From assembly GCA_036378175.1 (NCBI GenBank), contig DASUWY010000061.1, forward strand, positions 51,193 through 115,192: a stretch of DNA of 64,000 bases. The letters are read 5' to 3'. The stretch comes from Thermoleophilaceae bacterium (GTDB lineage Bacteria; Actinomycetota; Thermoleophilia; Solirubrobacterales; Thermoleophilaceae). The position numbers and the translations under genes were made by a program. How positions within the stretch are numbered: position 1 is the stretch's first letter; every line of letters starts with the position of its first letter. Below are positions 1-7,796 of the stretch, one piece after another. The notes under the pieces are model-generated. The model did no database searches. It saw only the letters and a program-made list of their open reading frames with translations, and had not been told where the DNA came from.

Positions 1-294
1 CAGCGCGAGGGCAGCGGCATGCAGGCGGCGGCCGCTCTCGCTGCTGGCGCGCTCCAGGAGCTCCTCCCTCTCGTGGGCCGGCAGCTCGGCCAGGTGCGCT
101 ACTGCCATCGCGGCCCCACCATCAGGCGACTCGTCCACCCCTTCGAACACGGCCGCGTCCGCCTTCGGCGCGAGATCCCTGAGCGCGACCTGCCTCACGA
201 GGAAGTCCTCGAACGCCTCCGAGGCGCTTGACTGAAGCACCCGCCTCATCAGCTCGGTGAGCTGCGTGGCACCTGGATTGTTGCTCTCGGTCAT
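1..294 (-). CDS. Hypothetical protein, 3' part outside window
   Basis: An open minus-strand frame begins at an ATG at 294-292 and runs without a stop through the window edge, giving 98 residues. The visible part is mostly helical in character, with many Glu, Ala and Leu residues (for example LAELPAHEREELLERASSES). There is no signal peptide or membrane segment. I do not recognise a family. The codon third positions are strongly G/C, like the neighbouring genes, and the opposite-strand frame at 19-231 is its shadow. It faces away from the small gene at 461, with a CRP-like palindrome between them. Confidence 0.6.
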   Translation of the reverse strand, partial: MTESNNPGATQLTELMRRVLQSSASEAFEDFLVRQVALRDLAPKADAAVFEGVDESPDGGAAMAVAHLAELPAHEREELLERASSESGRRLHAAALAL

Positions 295-352
295 GCCGGT
301 CGAGTCCGTGCGTCCCGGGCGGGTCCATTCTCCCACGCTCGGCAAACCGGCC

Positions 353-376
353 GGCGTGTGACCGATCTCACACGCC
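353..376. promoter_or_regulatory. CRP/FNR-family-like palindromic operator
   Basis: Perfect 9-bp arms, GGCGTGTGA and TCACACGCC, flank a 6-bp spacer. The core TGTGA-N6-TCACA equals the classical CRP consensus. It sits between two divergent genes (starts at 294 minus and 461 plus). A CRP-type regulator is inferred from the motif alone. A hairpin role is possible but less likely in this position. Confidence 0.45.
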
Positions 377-460
377 GTCCTGTCACTTCCCGCACTCCTG
401 CTGCGTCATATGAGCGATGACTTTGTAGCGACCCCCGGGTCTTCCTAGACGAAACAACTG

Positions 461-667
461 ATGACCACGACCACAACAAACGAGACCCAAGTCCGCGAAC
501 TGGACCGCAGGACGAGCGATGGCATCGAGGTGCGCCTGCTCTGGAACTCGCAAACCGATCGGGTGTCGGTCACGGTGCGAGATCAGCGCTCCGGCGAAGG
601 CTTCGAGCTCGAGGTCGATTCGACCGACGCGCTCGCCGCATTCAACCACCCCTACACCTACGCGTAG
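461..667 (+). CDS. Small hypothetical protein (68 aa)
   Basis: The ATG at 461 opens a 68-residue frame ending just 4 bp before the PAP2 gene. After a Thr-rich start, it shows alternating polar and hydrophobic residues typical of beta strands (IEVRLLWNSQTDRVSVTVRD). The C-terminus is AFNHPYTYA. There is no signal peptide or membrane segment. I infer a small cytosolic protein of unknown function, probably co-transcribed with the PAP2 gene. The family is not recognised beyond being a typical short actinobacterial hypothetical. Confidence 0.6.
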   Translation: MTTTTTNETQVRELDRRTSDGIEVRLLWNSQTDRVSVTVRDQRSGEGFELEVDSTDALAAFNHPYTYA

Positions 668-671
668 TCCC

Positions 672-1604
672 ATGGCGGTCGCGGTCCGTTGGGCAAGCAG
701 CAAGTGGCGGGCGCAGCTCCTGATCTACCTGTCCGCCTACTGGGCTTACAGCGCCACGCGCTGGATAGCCGCCGGCGAGGTGCCGAAGGCCACCGCGCAC
801 GCGCACTGGATCGTCAACCTCGAGAAAGGTCTTCACGTGAGCGTGGAGCGATCGGTGCAGCAGGCGCTCGACAGCGGCGCGCCGATCTGGGTGTTGAATC
901 ACCTCTACCTCGTCGCCCAGTTCGCGGTGGTGCCCGGCGCGCTGATCTTCCTGTACAGGTACTCGCGCCCGGTCTACCGCGCGCTGCGCAACACGCTGCT
1001 CGCCACCTGGCTGCTCGCGGTTCCGATCTACGCCCTCTTCCCCGTTGCACCGCCGCGCCTGGCCGGCGTGGGGATCGTGGACACGATCAGCGGCCAGTCC
1101 GAGGCGAGCCTCAACTCGCACGTGGCCACCAGCTTCTACAACCCCTTTGCCGCCGTGCCGAGCCTCCACGCCGGCTTTGCGTTCGCGGTGGGCATCGCGC
1201 TCGCCGTGGCGCTGCGGCCCCGCTGGGCCAAGGCGCTGGCGCTCTTGTGGGGGCCGCTCGTGAGCCTGGCCGTGGTGGCGACCGGCAACCACTATCTGTT
1301 CGACATAGCCGCCGGGGTGCTCGTCACCGCCGTGGGCTTCTGGGCGGGCCGCGTGGCTGATGGCCAGCTTCTACGATCGCGGCGGCGGAAGTGCGCGCTC
1401 TTGTCATCGAACACGAATCGGACATTCCCGGTGGCCACCTCACCGACTGGCTGGCCGCGCGTGCGATCGAGCGGGACGTCCTGCGCATCCAGCAAGAGGA
1501 CCGCGAAGTCGATCCAGCGACGTACGACTTCGTCGTCGCCCTCGGCTCCTGGCACGGCGCATACGAGGACATTGGGTGGATCCACCGCGAAGAAGCTCTG
1601 CTGA
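672..1604 (+). CDS. PAP2 / inositolphosphotransferase-like membrane protein
   Basis: The ATG at 672 was chosen because the upstream frame overlaps the small gene at 461. Residues 15-230 carry about five or six membrane segments and the PAP2 motifs PSLHAGFAF (about 163-171) and GNHYLFDIAAG (about 205-215), where the two His residues and the Asp form the phosphatase/phosphotransferase centre. The absence of a clear first KxxxxxxRP motif resembles the Aur1/Ipt1-like PAP2_3 group. The likely substrate is a lipid phosphate in the membrane. The last ~70 residues (from codon 241) are Arg/Ser-rich and overlap the next gene out of frame by 214 bp. The true C-terminus may therefore have been lost to a frameshift, since another frame stops at 1358-1360. 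Confidence 0.75.
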   Translation: MAVAVRWASSKWRAQLLIYLSAYWAYSATRWIAAGEVPKATAHAHWIVNLEKGLHVSVERSVQQALDSGAPIWVLNHLYLVAQFAVVPGALIFLYRYSRPVYRALRNTLLATWLLAVPIYALFPVAPPRLAGVGIVDTISGQSEASLNSHVATSFYNPFAAVPSLHAGFAFAVGIALAVALRPRWAKALALLWGPLVSLAVVATGNHYLFDIAAGVLVTAVGFWAGRVADGQLLRSRRRKCALLSSNTNRTFPVATSPTGWPRVRSSGTSCASSKRTAKSIQRRTTSSSPSAPGTAHTRTLGGSTAKKLC

Positions 1605-2068
1605 GAGAGGCGCACGAGAGCGAGGTGCCGATCCTGGGCATCTGCTTTGGCGGTCAGCTGCTGGCCAAGGCGCTCGGCGGAGAGGCGTTCCGGCGCCCAC
1701 AACCGGAGGTCGGATGGATGCGGGTCCGAAGCCGGGACGAAGCGCGCGTTCCTGAGGGGCCGTGGCTCGTGTGGCACTTCGACAGCTTCACGGTCCCGCC
1801 GGGCGCCGAGCTTCTTGCCGACACGCCTGACTCGCCGCAGGCGTACGCGATCGGCCGCAGCCTCGGGATTCAGTTCCACGCCGAGATCACGCCCCCCACG
1901 CTCGCGGACTGGCTGGTGAAGCACTCGAACGAGCTCGCGCGGAACGGCGTGAACACGCGACGCCTCCTCGACGAGGCATCCGCCTGCGCGGATGAGGCGC
2001 GCGCCTCGGCGCTGCGGCTTTTCGACGCGTTCGCCGCGCTCCGCCCGCGACGTCCGCCTGCCGAGTAG
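1391..2068 (+). CDS. Class I glutamine amidotransferase domain protein
   Basis: This is a GTG start; no later start preserves the first beta strand (MRALVIEHE). The 225-residue protein is a stand-alone GATase1 domain. The nucleophile is Cys85 in GICFGGQ and the His/Glu pair is His163 and Glu165 in QFHAE. It resembles GMP-synthase-like amidotransferase proteins that hydrolyse glutamine or gamma-glutamyl compounds. The acceptor subunit or substrate cannot be told from the sequence. It overlaps the 3' end of the PAP2 frame by 214 bp and is followed after 37 bp by the TolB-like gene. Confidence 0.8.
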   Translation: MRALVIEHESDIPGGHLTDWLAARAIERDVLRIQQEDREVDPATYDFVVALGSWHGAYEDIGWIHREEALLREAHESEVPILGICFGGQLLAKALGGEAFRRPQPEVGWMRVRSRDEARVPEGPWLVWHFDSFTVPPGAELLADTPDSPQAYAIGRSLGIQFHAEITPPTLADWLVKHSNELARNGVNTRRLLDEASACADEARASALRLFDAFAALRPRRPPAE

Positions 2069-2105
2069 CGCATTCGCGCCAAACCACCCGTAGCCTGTCC
2101 GCGGT

Positions 2106-3758
2106 ATGGGGAGGCGCTGGATCGCGGCTGTCGCGCTCGCGGTGACGATGGTGGGCACGTGCGCCGCGCCCGCTCGCGCCCAAACCCCGTTGCCGCTTGC
2201 CCAGCTCGCCTACAGCTCGGGCGGGCGCATCTTCACCATCGCCGCCGACGGGTCGGGGCGGCGGCAGCTGAGTGGGCCGGCCGTACCGACGGACGGCGAC
2301 TCGGGGGACTTCTTCCCGCGCTGGTCTCCAGACGGATCCGCGATCGCGTTCACACGTGTGACGAACCTGTCCGGCGACAATCAGAGTGCGCAGTTGTTCG
2401 TGATGGCGGCCGACGGCAGCGCGCCGCACGCGCTCTCGCCGCAGAGCTCGAGCGCGGGCGACGTGACGCCCGTGTGGTCGCCGGACGGGCGGTCACTCGC
2501 GTTCGTGCACATCCAGGAAGGGGCGCGCCGCATAGTCAGCACGCTCGAGGTGATGCCCGCGGCAGGCGGGCCCGCGCGATCGGTCACCCACGTGACCTTC
2601 ACCGTCAGGCGGCCAGACTCGCTCTCCCAGCCCGCGTGGTCGCCCGACGGCAGCCGCATCGTCTACACGGTCACGCGGCTCGGGCGCGGAGGCAACTTCC
2701 ACCCGTCGCTGTTCGTGGTTGCGGCCACCGGCGGCAAGCCGAAGCTGCTCGCGCGCGAGGCGGAGGCAGCCGCTTGGTCTCCGGACGGGTCGCGCATCGC
2801 GTTCGCCAGCGTCCGCGACCACCACGGTCAGACCTGTGGCGAGGACGAATGCGACTACAACGGCGAGATCTACGTGATGGATGCTAACGGCCGCAATCTG
2901 CGCCGCCTCACCCGCAACACCGGTGACGACAACGAGCCCGACTGGTCGCCGGACGGATCGCGGATCGTGTTCTCGAGCGACCGCAACTTCCCCGACGGCG
3001 AGAGCCCCGAGCTCTACTCCATCGCGCCCGACGGAAGCTGCCTCACATGGCTCACCAACGGCACGCCCGCGAGCGAGTCAGCCGACTGGCGGCCCGGCGG
3101 CGGATCACCGGCCGCCGGCGGCTGCGGCGCGCTGGCCCGGCCCCCGCTAGTGGAGACCGACCTCACGCGCGCCTCGCGCTTCAGCGCGTTCCCGCTCTAC
3201 TGGCTCGGCCGCTCGTTCGGCGGGATGCTGCTGTCGGATGCGTCCATCGACCACCGCGACAGCGGCTTCATCTACGACGACTGCGCATCCTTCACCCCGC
3301 GCGGGTGCGGGCCTCAACTGCAGGTGGACAACTCGCCGGTGTGCTCGCGCGTATCTCTGCTGGCTGCGGCCGCGGACCAGGTCGAGAGGTTCACGCGGAC
3401 GCGCGGGGCGCTGATGCTCGAGTTCCCCGCGGACGGCGGCCTGGAGGTGGTGACAGGTCCCACCGAGATCCACATCATGGCCGACAGCGGCTCCCGCACG
3501 GACCACCGGCCGCTGCGGAGGGCGGTGGCCGCGCTCGCGCCGCTGTCTGCACAGGGCGCGCCCGGCCGGCTCCCGCCGCCCTCGATACCGCGCAGCCTGA
3601 AGCGAAAGCTCGACGCGACGAGGCGCGCGTTCCACCGTCTCGGCAGCGTGGACGCGGTGCACCGCAGGCTGCACGTGTCGCGGAGCACGGTGCGGGGGCG
3701 GCTGAGGCTGGCCCGCGCGCTGCGGCGGTTCGGGAAGCTGCGGACTCTGCCGTGCTAG
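2106..3758 (+). CDS. Secreted TolB-like beta-propeller protein
   Basis: The 550-residue protein starts with a signal peptide (residues 1-26, hydrophobic core and likely cleavage after ARA). Residues ~30-340 hold repeated WSPDG blades (FPRWSPDGSAIAF, PVWSPDGRSLAF, PAWSPDGSRIVY, AAWSPDGSRIAF, PDWSPDGSRIVF), the PD40/TolB propeller repeat. The C-terminal ~200 residues are a second region of unknown type with several Cys (YDDCASFTPRGCGP, SPVCSR) and an Arg-rich end. It is probably an extracellular binding or sensing protein. There is no pal or tol gene nearby, so a true TolB role is unlikely. It converges on the LysR gene with a 4-bp overlap of stops. Confidence 0.75.
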   Translation: MGRRWIAAVALAVTMVGTCAAPARAQTPLPLAQLAYSSGGRIFTIAADGSGRRQLSGPAVPTDGDSGDFFPRWSPDGSAIAFTRVTNLSGDNQSAQLFVMAADGSAPHALSPQSSSAGDVTPVWSPDGRSLAFVHIQEGARRIVSTLEVMPAAGGPARSVTHVTFTVRRPDSLSQPAWSPDGSRIVYTVTRLGRGGNFHPSLFVVAATGGKPKLLAREAEAAAWSPDGSRIAFASVRDHHGQTCGEDECDYNGEIYVMDANGRNLRRLTRNTGDDNEPDWSPDGSRIVFSSDRNFPDGESPELYSIAPDGSCLTWLTNGTPASESADWRPGGGSPAAGGCGALARPPLVETDLTRASRFSAFPLYWLGRSFGGMLLSDASIDHRDSGFIYDDCASFTPRGCGPQLQVDNSPVCSRVSLLAAAADQVERFTRTRGALMLEFPADGGLEVVTGPTEIHIMADSGSRTDHRPLRRAVAALAPLSAQGAPGRLPPPSIPRSLKRKLDATRRAFHRLGSVDAVHRRLHVSRSTVRGRLRLARALRRFGKLRTLPC

Positions 3759-4633
3759 ACGCTGATCGCCAGTTCTGCGAGCAGGTCCTCGTCGAGCGCC
3801 CGGGCTCCGCGATCTGGTAGCAGGGCGTAGAGGGTGCGCCGCGGTGGGGCGCCGCGGACGGTGAGGATCCGCACTCCGGGAAGCTGCCCGGCCAGCAACC
3901 GGGGCGTCAAGGTGACGGCCAGGCCGGCGCGCACCACGGCGCCGATCGCCAGCGGATCGCTCGTCTCAATCGTGATGCGCGGCTCAAAGCCGGCTTCGCG
4001 GCATGCGCGGGCCACGAGGCCGTCGCGCGACGGCGCGGTCCAGGGCTCGCCCGCGAGAGCATCCAGGGACAGTGACTTCCGGCGAGCGAGGCGGTGGCGC
4101 GGCGGGAGCGCGAGGACCATCGGCTCATCGAACAGGTCACGACGGAGAGCACCGTCGTATTCGCGGCGCTCCGCGTCCGCGTCCTGGAAGCAGACGGCGG
4201 CATGCAGCCCGCCGCTGCGCACGGCCGCGGGGAGCTCCGCGAGCCGGCCCTCGCGAAGGTGAACATCAAGACCGGGCACCCGCCTCGCGAGCCGGGCGAC
4301 GGCGGCGGGCACGATGGTGGCCAGCGCGCTCGGGAAGGCGCCGATCCGCAGCTGCCGGTGATCCTCGGCAACCAGCTCGGCGAGCTGGACGCCGGCGAGC
4401 TCGACGCGATCCGCGAGAGCCGCGGCGTGGTCGAGCAGCCGCTGCCCGGCAGCGGTGAGCCGCACTCCGCCACGGCCGCGCGCCATGAGCGAGACGCCGA
4501 GCTGCTGTTCGAGCGCGGCGATCTGCTGTGACACGGCGGACTGCGTCAGCGACAACGCGTCGGCCGCACGGGAGAACGACCCCTCGCGAGCCACCTCGCG
4601 GAAAGTCAACATCCGGCGCGGGTCAAGTTGCAT
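3755..4633 (-). CDS. LysR-family transcriptional regulator
   Basis: The 292-residue protein has the standard LysR layout: an N-terminal winged helix-turn-helix at residues ~1-62 (FSRAADALSLTQSAVSQQIAALEQQLG) and a substrate-binding domain at ~90-292. Length and organisation are normal for the family. A TTGC-N7-GCAA LysR box lies 33 bp upstream. The expected divergent target is not intact, because only a short open frame and then the ssrA-derived relic segment follow. The ligand cannot be inferred. Confidence 0.9.
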   Translation of the reverse strand: MQLDPRRMLTFREVAREGSFSRAADALSLTQSAVSQQIAALEQQLGVSLMARGRGGVRLTAAGQRLLDHAAALADRVELAGVQLAELVAEDHRQLRIGAFPSALATIVPAAVARLARRVPGLDVHLREGRLAELPAAVRSGGLHAAVCFQDADAERREYDGALRRDLFDEPMVLALPPRHRLARRKSLSLDALAGEPWTAPSRDGLVARACREAGFEPRITIETSDPLAIGAVVRAGLAVTLTPRLLAGQLPGVRILTVRGAPPRRTLYALLPDRGARALDEDLLAELAISV

Positions 4634-4665
4634 CAGCTCATCTTATGGATTTGTGGAACTTCTTG

Positions 4666-4680
4666 TTGCGCCTAATGCAA
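4666..4680. promoter_or_regulatory. LysR box (T-N11-A type)
   Basis: TTGC-GCCTAAT-GCAA is a perfect 4-bp dyad of the T-N11-A class, placed upstream of the divergent LysR gene start at 4633. Autoregulation by that LysR protein is inferred. Confidence 0.4.
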
Positions 4681-4693
4681 CCGCCAGGAACCA

Positions 4694-4878
4694 TGACCTC
4701 CATGAATCCGATCGCAGCAATAGATATCGCCGCAGTTACCAAACGCGCGACCCTGGGGGCGCGTGCCAGCGACCCGACCATCCCGGCACAGCGGCCCACG
4801 CCACAAGCTGGAAGCACAGCGAACGACCGACGACGAGTGGCCCTCATCCTCCATCGCCTCCGGACGCTGTGCGTCTGA
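4694..4878 (+). other. Possible remnant of LysR target gene (61-aa open frame)
   Basis: An ATG at 4694 in the expected divergent position opens a frame beginning MTSMNPIAAIDIAAV that ends after 61 codons. Composition becomes Arg/Thr-rich and unstructured after residue ~25. It may be the start of a gene truncated by the insertion event whose end lies at 4935, or simply chance. No family is recognised. The rest of the 4634-5029 gap contains only the LysR box and the tmRNA-end copy. Confidence 0.2.
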
Positions 4879-4934
4879 GGCGGCTTCACGCGAGGGCGGG
4901 CGGCAACCTGGCCATTTGGCCTCTGACCAGAAGA

Positions 4935-4958
4935 GTGGAGACGGTGGGGATCAACCCA
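4935..4958. repeat. Degenerate copy of tmRNA 3' end (att-like)
   Basis: The sequence from 4935 reads GTGGAGACGGTGGG and then GATCAACCCAC. It matches the tmRNA 3' end at 6039-6063 except for one substitution and one missing base. Weaker similarity (TTGGC, CTCTGA) continues left of both copies. Same-orientation duplication of an ssrA 3' end about 1.1 kb downstream of the gene is the geometry left by tyrosine-integrase elements that target tmRNA. The decay implies an old event, and no integrase remains. Confidence 0.55.
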
Positions 4959-5029
4959 CCTGTGAGAACTCCGCTTCCAAGAGGCACAGCCCAGCCGCTA
5001 ACTTGAGCCGACTGGCGAGGCTGCGAAGG

Positions 5030-5740
5030 CTACGAATCTTCCGGCACGAACAGCGACTCGCCACCGGGCTGGATCTGTCCGTAGTAGCGAAGGATGGCGC
5101 TCCCGAAGCTCTTCGTCATGACGAAGTTGACACCGCCCCCAATCGTCGCTCCCACGCCGAACGGCAGCATCCGGCCGAGCGCTACCCCACCTCGCTTGGT
5201 GCCGTATTTGGTCAGCACCGTTGTGCCGAGCTTCATGTTGATCTTCTTGAGCATCGCCCCGCTGACGTGACGATTGAACTGCGCCACCGCAATCTTGGTG
5301 CCTACGCGCTTTCCGGCTTCCCGAGCCGGCAGAATCGCGCCTGACTGCAACCCCGCGACGATCAGCAGCTCGTCGATCCGCTGGGAAGCGTGTAGGTCGT
5401 GCCCGTAGAGGCCAGCGACTGTGTACTGGAGCTGCGCGACATTGCGCAGGAGGATCCCGGCCTCGCCGCCGGCGATTCCGAGTGTGGCGCACGCTTGCGC
5501 GAATGTCCCCACGCCGGGGATCGTTGCCGGGAGCCCGGCGACCACCCCGACTCCAGTGCAACGGAGAACAGTTGCATTGACCTCTCTAGTGGCGAGCCGT
5601 TCCGGCGGCGCTGCACGATCTTCGCTTCGAATCGCTTCGACATGCGCCTCGACAGCGTCAGGATCTGGGAGCAACCGGAGTCGCTCCAGGATTTCGACTA
5701 GGCCGTGCTCGCCACGGTCGGCGGCCAGGGAAGGCGTCAT
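5030..5740 (-). CDS. EcsC-family protein
   Basis: The 236-residue frame starts at ATG 5740 (a TTG at 5755 is an alternative). The central part is rich in Gly/Ala helices (GVGVVAGLPATIPGVG, GVGATIGGGVNFVMTKSFG) of the kind seen in EcsC-domain proteins, which are membrane-associated but of unclear biochemical role. The gene lies alone between the tmRNA and the degenerate tmRNA-end copy, so it is the probable cargo of a decayed integrated element. The wall region between its start and tmRNA (5741-6039) contains no gene I can support. Confidence 0.65.
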   Translation of the reverse strand: MTPSLAADRGEHGLVEILERLRLLPDPDAVEAHVEAIRSEDRAAPPERLATREVNATVLRCTGVGVVAGLPATIPGVGTFAQACATLGIAGGEAGILLRNVAQLQYTVAGLYGHDLHASQRIDELLIVAGLQSGAILPAREAGKRVGTKIAVAQFNRHVSGAMLKKINMKLGTTVLTKYGTKRGGVALGRMLPFGVGATIGGGVNFVMTKSFGSAILRYYGQIQPGGESLFVPEDS

Positions 5741-6039
5741 CTTTCTCGAGCTCAAATCAACCCCTCGCTATGAGCCATCCATGGCACTGCCGGATGCGCG
5801 GACGTTTTCGGGTCATCTCAGCGGCAGCGGATTCGGCAACCGAATTCGCGCACATCACGCGCCCCCATCCGCTCTCAACTCCGCCTATCGGCCGCGGCAG
5901 GTCGAGGCGGTGTAGCGGAACGGGTCCACCGCCGTGTTGATCGCCATCAATCCCAGGATCCGTCCACGCAAGGCGTTAGAGCTAGGTCCGATGCGGTGCG
6001 ATGTCGCCATCAACAGGATCGATTGGCTCTGAAAGCCAG

Positions 6040-6404
6040 TGGAGACGGTGGGAATCGAACCCACGTCCGCGGGCGCGTGATGGGCAGCTTCTACGAGCGT
6101 AGCCGGCGCTCTGTGTCTCGCCTCCCGATCGCCGCGCCGGCGGGGTTACGGGAGGCCAGCCCTCTTAGTGTCCCCGCGCCGCCGAGGGCACTCGGCGCGG
6201 GCTTGGCCTGCTAGCTGATGCCGGTGTTCTCGCCCGCAGGCCGAAGCGAGACCGACACCTCACTTACCTAAGTTTGGTTAGGCAGCGAGGGCGAACGTGT
6301 GGTTGTCCGCACTTATTGGTTTCCCGGTTGTTTAGCGAGGCCTACCGGGGACCTCGACTCGCAACTACCCACACGGAACGTCCACGTCGAAGCCTGTCGT
6401 CCCC
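6040..6404 (-). ncRNA. ssrA: tmRNA (10Sa RNA)
   Basis: Read on the minus strand, the gene starts GGGGACGACAGGCTTCGACG (from 6404) and ends with the T-arm GGTTCGATTCC and acceptor CGTCTCCA (6040). The 5' GGGGACG pairs with the 3' CGTCTCC. The CCA is not encoded. The resume codon GCG (6310-6308) opens the tag A-D-N-H-T-F-A-L-A-A, with stop TAA at 6280-6278. tmRNA with SmpB rescues ribosomes stalled on nonstop mRNA and tags the peptide for proteolysis. smpB and rnr are 2.4 kb and 2.8 kb away. A small hairpin (TGGCT/AGCCA, 6024-6038) sits directly after the 3' end. Confidence 0.95.
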
Positions 6405-6436
6405 GTGTGTTCTGCATTAATCCTAGCTTCGAAAGC

Positions 6437-6934
6437 ATGCTGCTCACAGCACCACCGCTGAGGAGCGAGCGGCTCGATCTCGAGCCGCTGCGCGTCGAAC
6501 ACGCCACGGAGATGGTCCCGGTCCTGGCCGATCCCTCCATGTACGTCTTCATCGGCGGCGAGCCGCCGGCCGAAGAGGAGCTCGTGGCCCGCTACGTGAG
6601 GCAATCGCGCCGGCCCGGCTGGCTCAACTGGGTTCTCCGACTGCGGACGACCGGCGAGGCCGTGGGCACGGTGCAGGCCACGCAGAGAGACGGCCACGTG
6701 GCCGAGCTCGCCTGGGTCGTATCGAGCCGCTTCCAGGGTGCCGGCTATGCGAGCGAGGCCACGGCCGCGGTGATCGACTGGCTTGCCGCCCAGGGCATTC
6801 ACACGTTCGAGGCCTACATCCATCCCGACCACATCGCGTCGAACAAGGTCGCCGAGCGCTCGGGGTTCCTGCCTACAGAGTCGATAAGAAATGGCGAAAC
6901 CGGCTGGAAACTCCGCCGCCGCTGCCAGAATTGA
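6437..6934 (+). CDS. GNAT family N-acetyltransferase
   Basis: The ATG at 6437 (GAAAG just upstream) was chosen because the longer frame would run into the divergent tmRNA gene. The 165-residue protein has the GNAT fold of the RimJ/RimL-like subgroup: LRSERLDLEPLRVEHA at the start, the beta4 strand AELAWVVSSRFQGAGYA with the acetyl-CoA pyrophosphate loop (QGAGYA, ~97-102), and ASNKVAERSGF near the end. It would acetylate a primary amine of a small molecule or protein N-terminus. The substrate is unknown. It shares its upstream region with tmRNA and is followed 4 bp later by the protease gene. Confidence 0.85.
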   Translation: MLLTAPPLRSERLDLEPLRVEHATEMVPVLADPSMYVFIGGEPPAEEELVARYVRQSRRPGWLNWVLRLRTTGEAVGTVQATQRDGHVAELAWVVSSRFQGAGYASEATAAVIDWLAAQGIHTFEAYIHPDHIASNKVAERSGFLPTESIRNGETGWKLRRRCQN

Positions 6935-6938
6935 TGTC

Positions 6939-7796
6939 ATGGAACAGACCAGCGAAGAGCTGCCGGTCTGGCGTCCCGTAGAGGCCGACCCCAGCTACGA
7001 GCCGCCGTCGCCCGTCAGGGAGGATCGCGGTCCGTTCAAGCGCATCGGTGCCGGCATCGCCGCGCTCGGCGCTTTGATCGCAAAGGCGGGGTCGTCCCTG
7101 AAGTTCCTGCTCGTGCTGCTGCCAAAGGCGAAGCTGTTCACCACGGCCGGCACGATGCTCGTGTCGATCGGCGCCTACGCACTCCTCTGGGGCTGGCAGT
7201 TCGGCGTGGGCTTCGTGCTGCTCCTGCTCGTGCACGAGCTGGGCCACGCGATACAGATGCGCCGCGAGGGCATGAAGACCACGGCGCCCGTGTTCATCCC
7301 TTTCATGGGCGCGGTGATCGGCATGAAGGACATGCCGAAGAACGCCGCGATGGAGGCGCGCGTGGGCCTGGCGGGGCCGGTGCTCGGCTCGATCGGCTGC
7401 CTGGTGCCGCTCGGGCTCTACGCGCTCACCGGCAACAACCTCTTCCGCGCGCTCGCCTTCATCGGCTTCTTTCTCAACCTCTTCAACCTGCTGCCGGTGG
7501 TGCCGCTCGACGGCGGCCGTGCGATGGCGGCGATCTCGCCGTTCATGTGGATCGTCGGGTTCGCGGGGCTGCTCGTGGCCGCGGTTCTCTTCCCCAACCC
7601 GATCATCTTCATCATCGTGCTCTTCGCCGGCCTCGAGGCCTGGCGGCGCTTCAAGCTCCGCAAGTCGCCCGAGCATCAGGCGTATCACGATGTGAGCCGC
7701 GGAACTCGAATCGCGGTGGCCGCGGTTTATCTCGGCCTCGCGCTGCTCCTGGTGGTGGGCATGCACTTCACCCACTTCCAGCGGACGATCGGCTAG
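6939..7796 (+). CDS. Site-2 protease family membrane metalloprotease (M50)
   Basis: A 285-residue polytopic protein from ATG 6939 (an in-frame ATG at 6891 would overlap the GNAT gene). The zinc site is HELGH at residues 99-103 and the third ligand lies in LDGG at 190-193, both inside membrane segments as in the M50B group. The N-terminal 40 residues are soluble and Pro/Glu-rich. Such proteases cut transmembrane substrates, but no anti-sigma partner gene is adjacent. It is probably translated with the upstream GNAT gene and converges on the LLM gene with a 4-bp overlap. Confidence 0.85.
   Translation: MEQTSEELPVWRPVEADPSYEPPSPVREDRGPFKRIGAGIAALGALIAKAGSSLKFLLVLLPKAKLFTTAGTMLVSIGAYALLWGWQFGVGFVLLLLVHELGHAIQMRREGMKTTAPVFIPFMGAVIGMKDMPKNAAMEARVGLAGPVLGSIGCLVPLGLYALTGNNLFRALAFIGFFLNLFNLLPVVPLDGGRAMAAISPFMWIVGFAGLLVAAVLFPNPIIFIIVLFAGLEAWRRFKLRKSPEHQAYHDVSRGTRIAVAAVYLGLALLLVVGMHFTHFQRTIG

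Noticed and set aside
4935..4960. tRNA gene 3' end
   Set aside because: The T-arm-like sequence matches the tmRNA 3' end, and no D-arm, anticodon arm or acceptor partner is found nearby.
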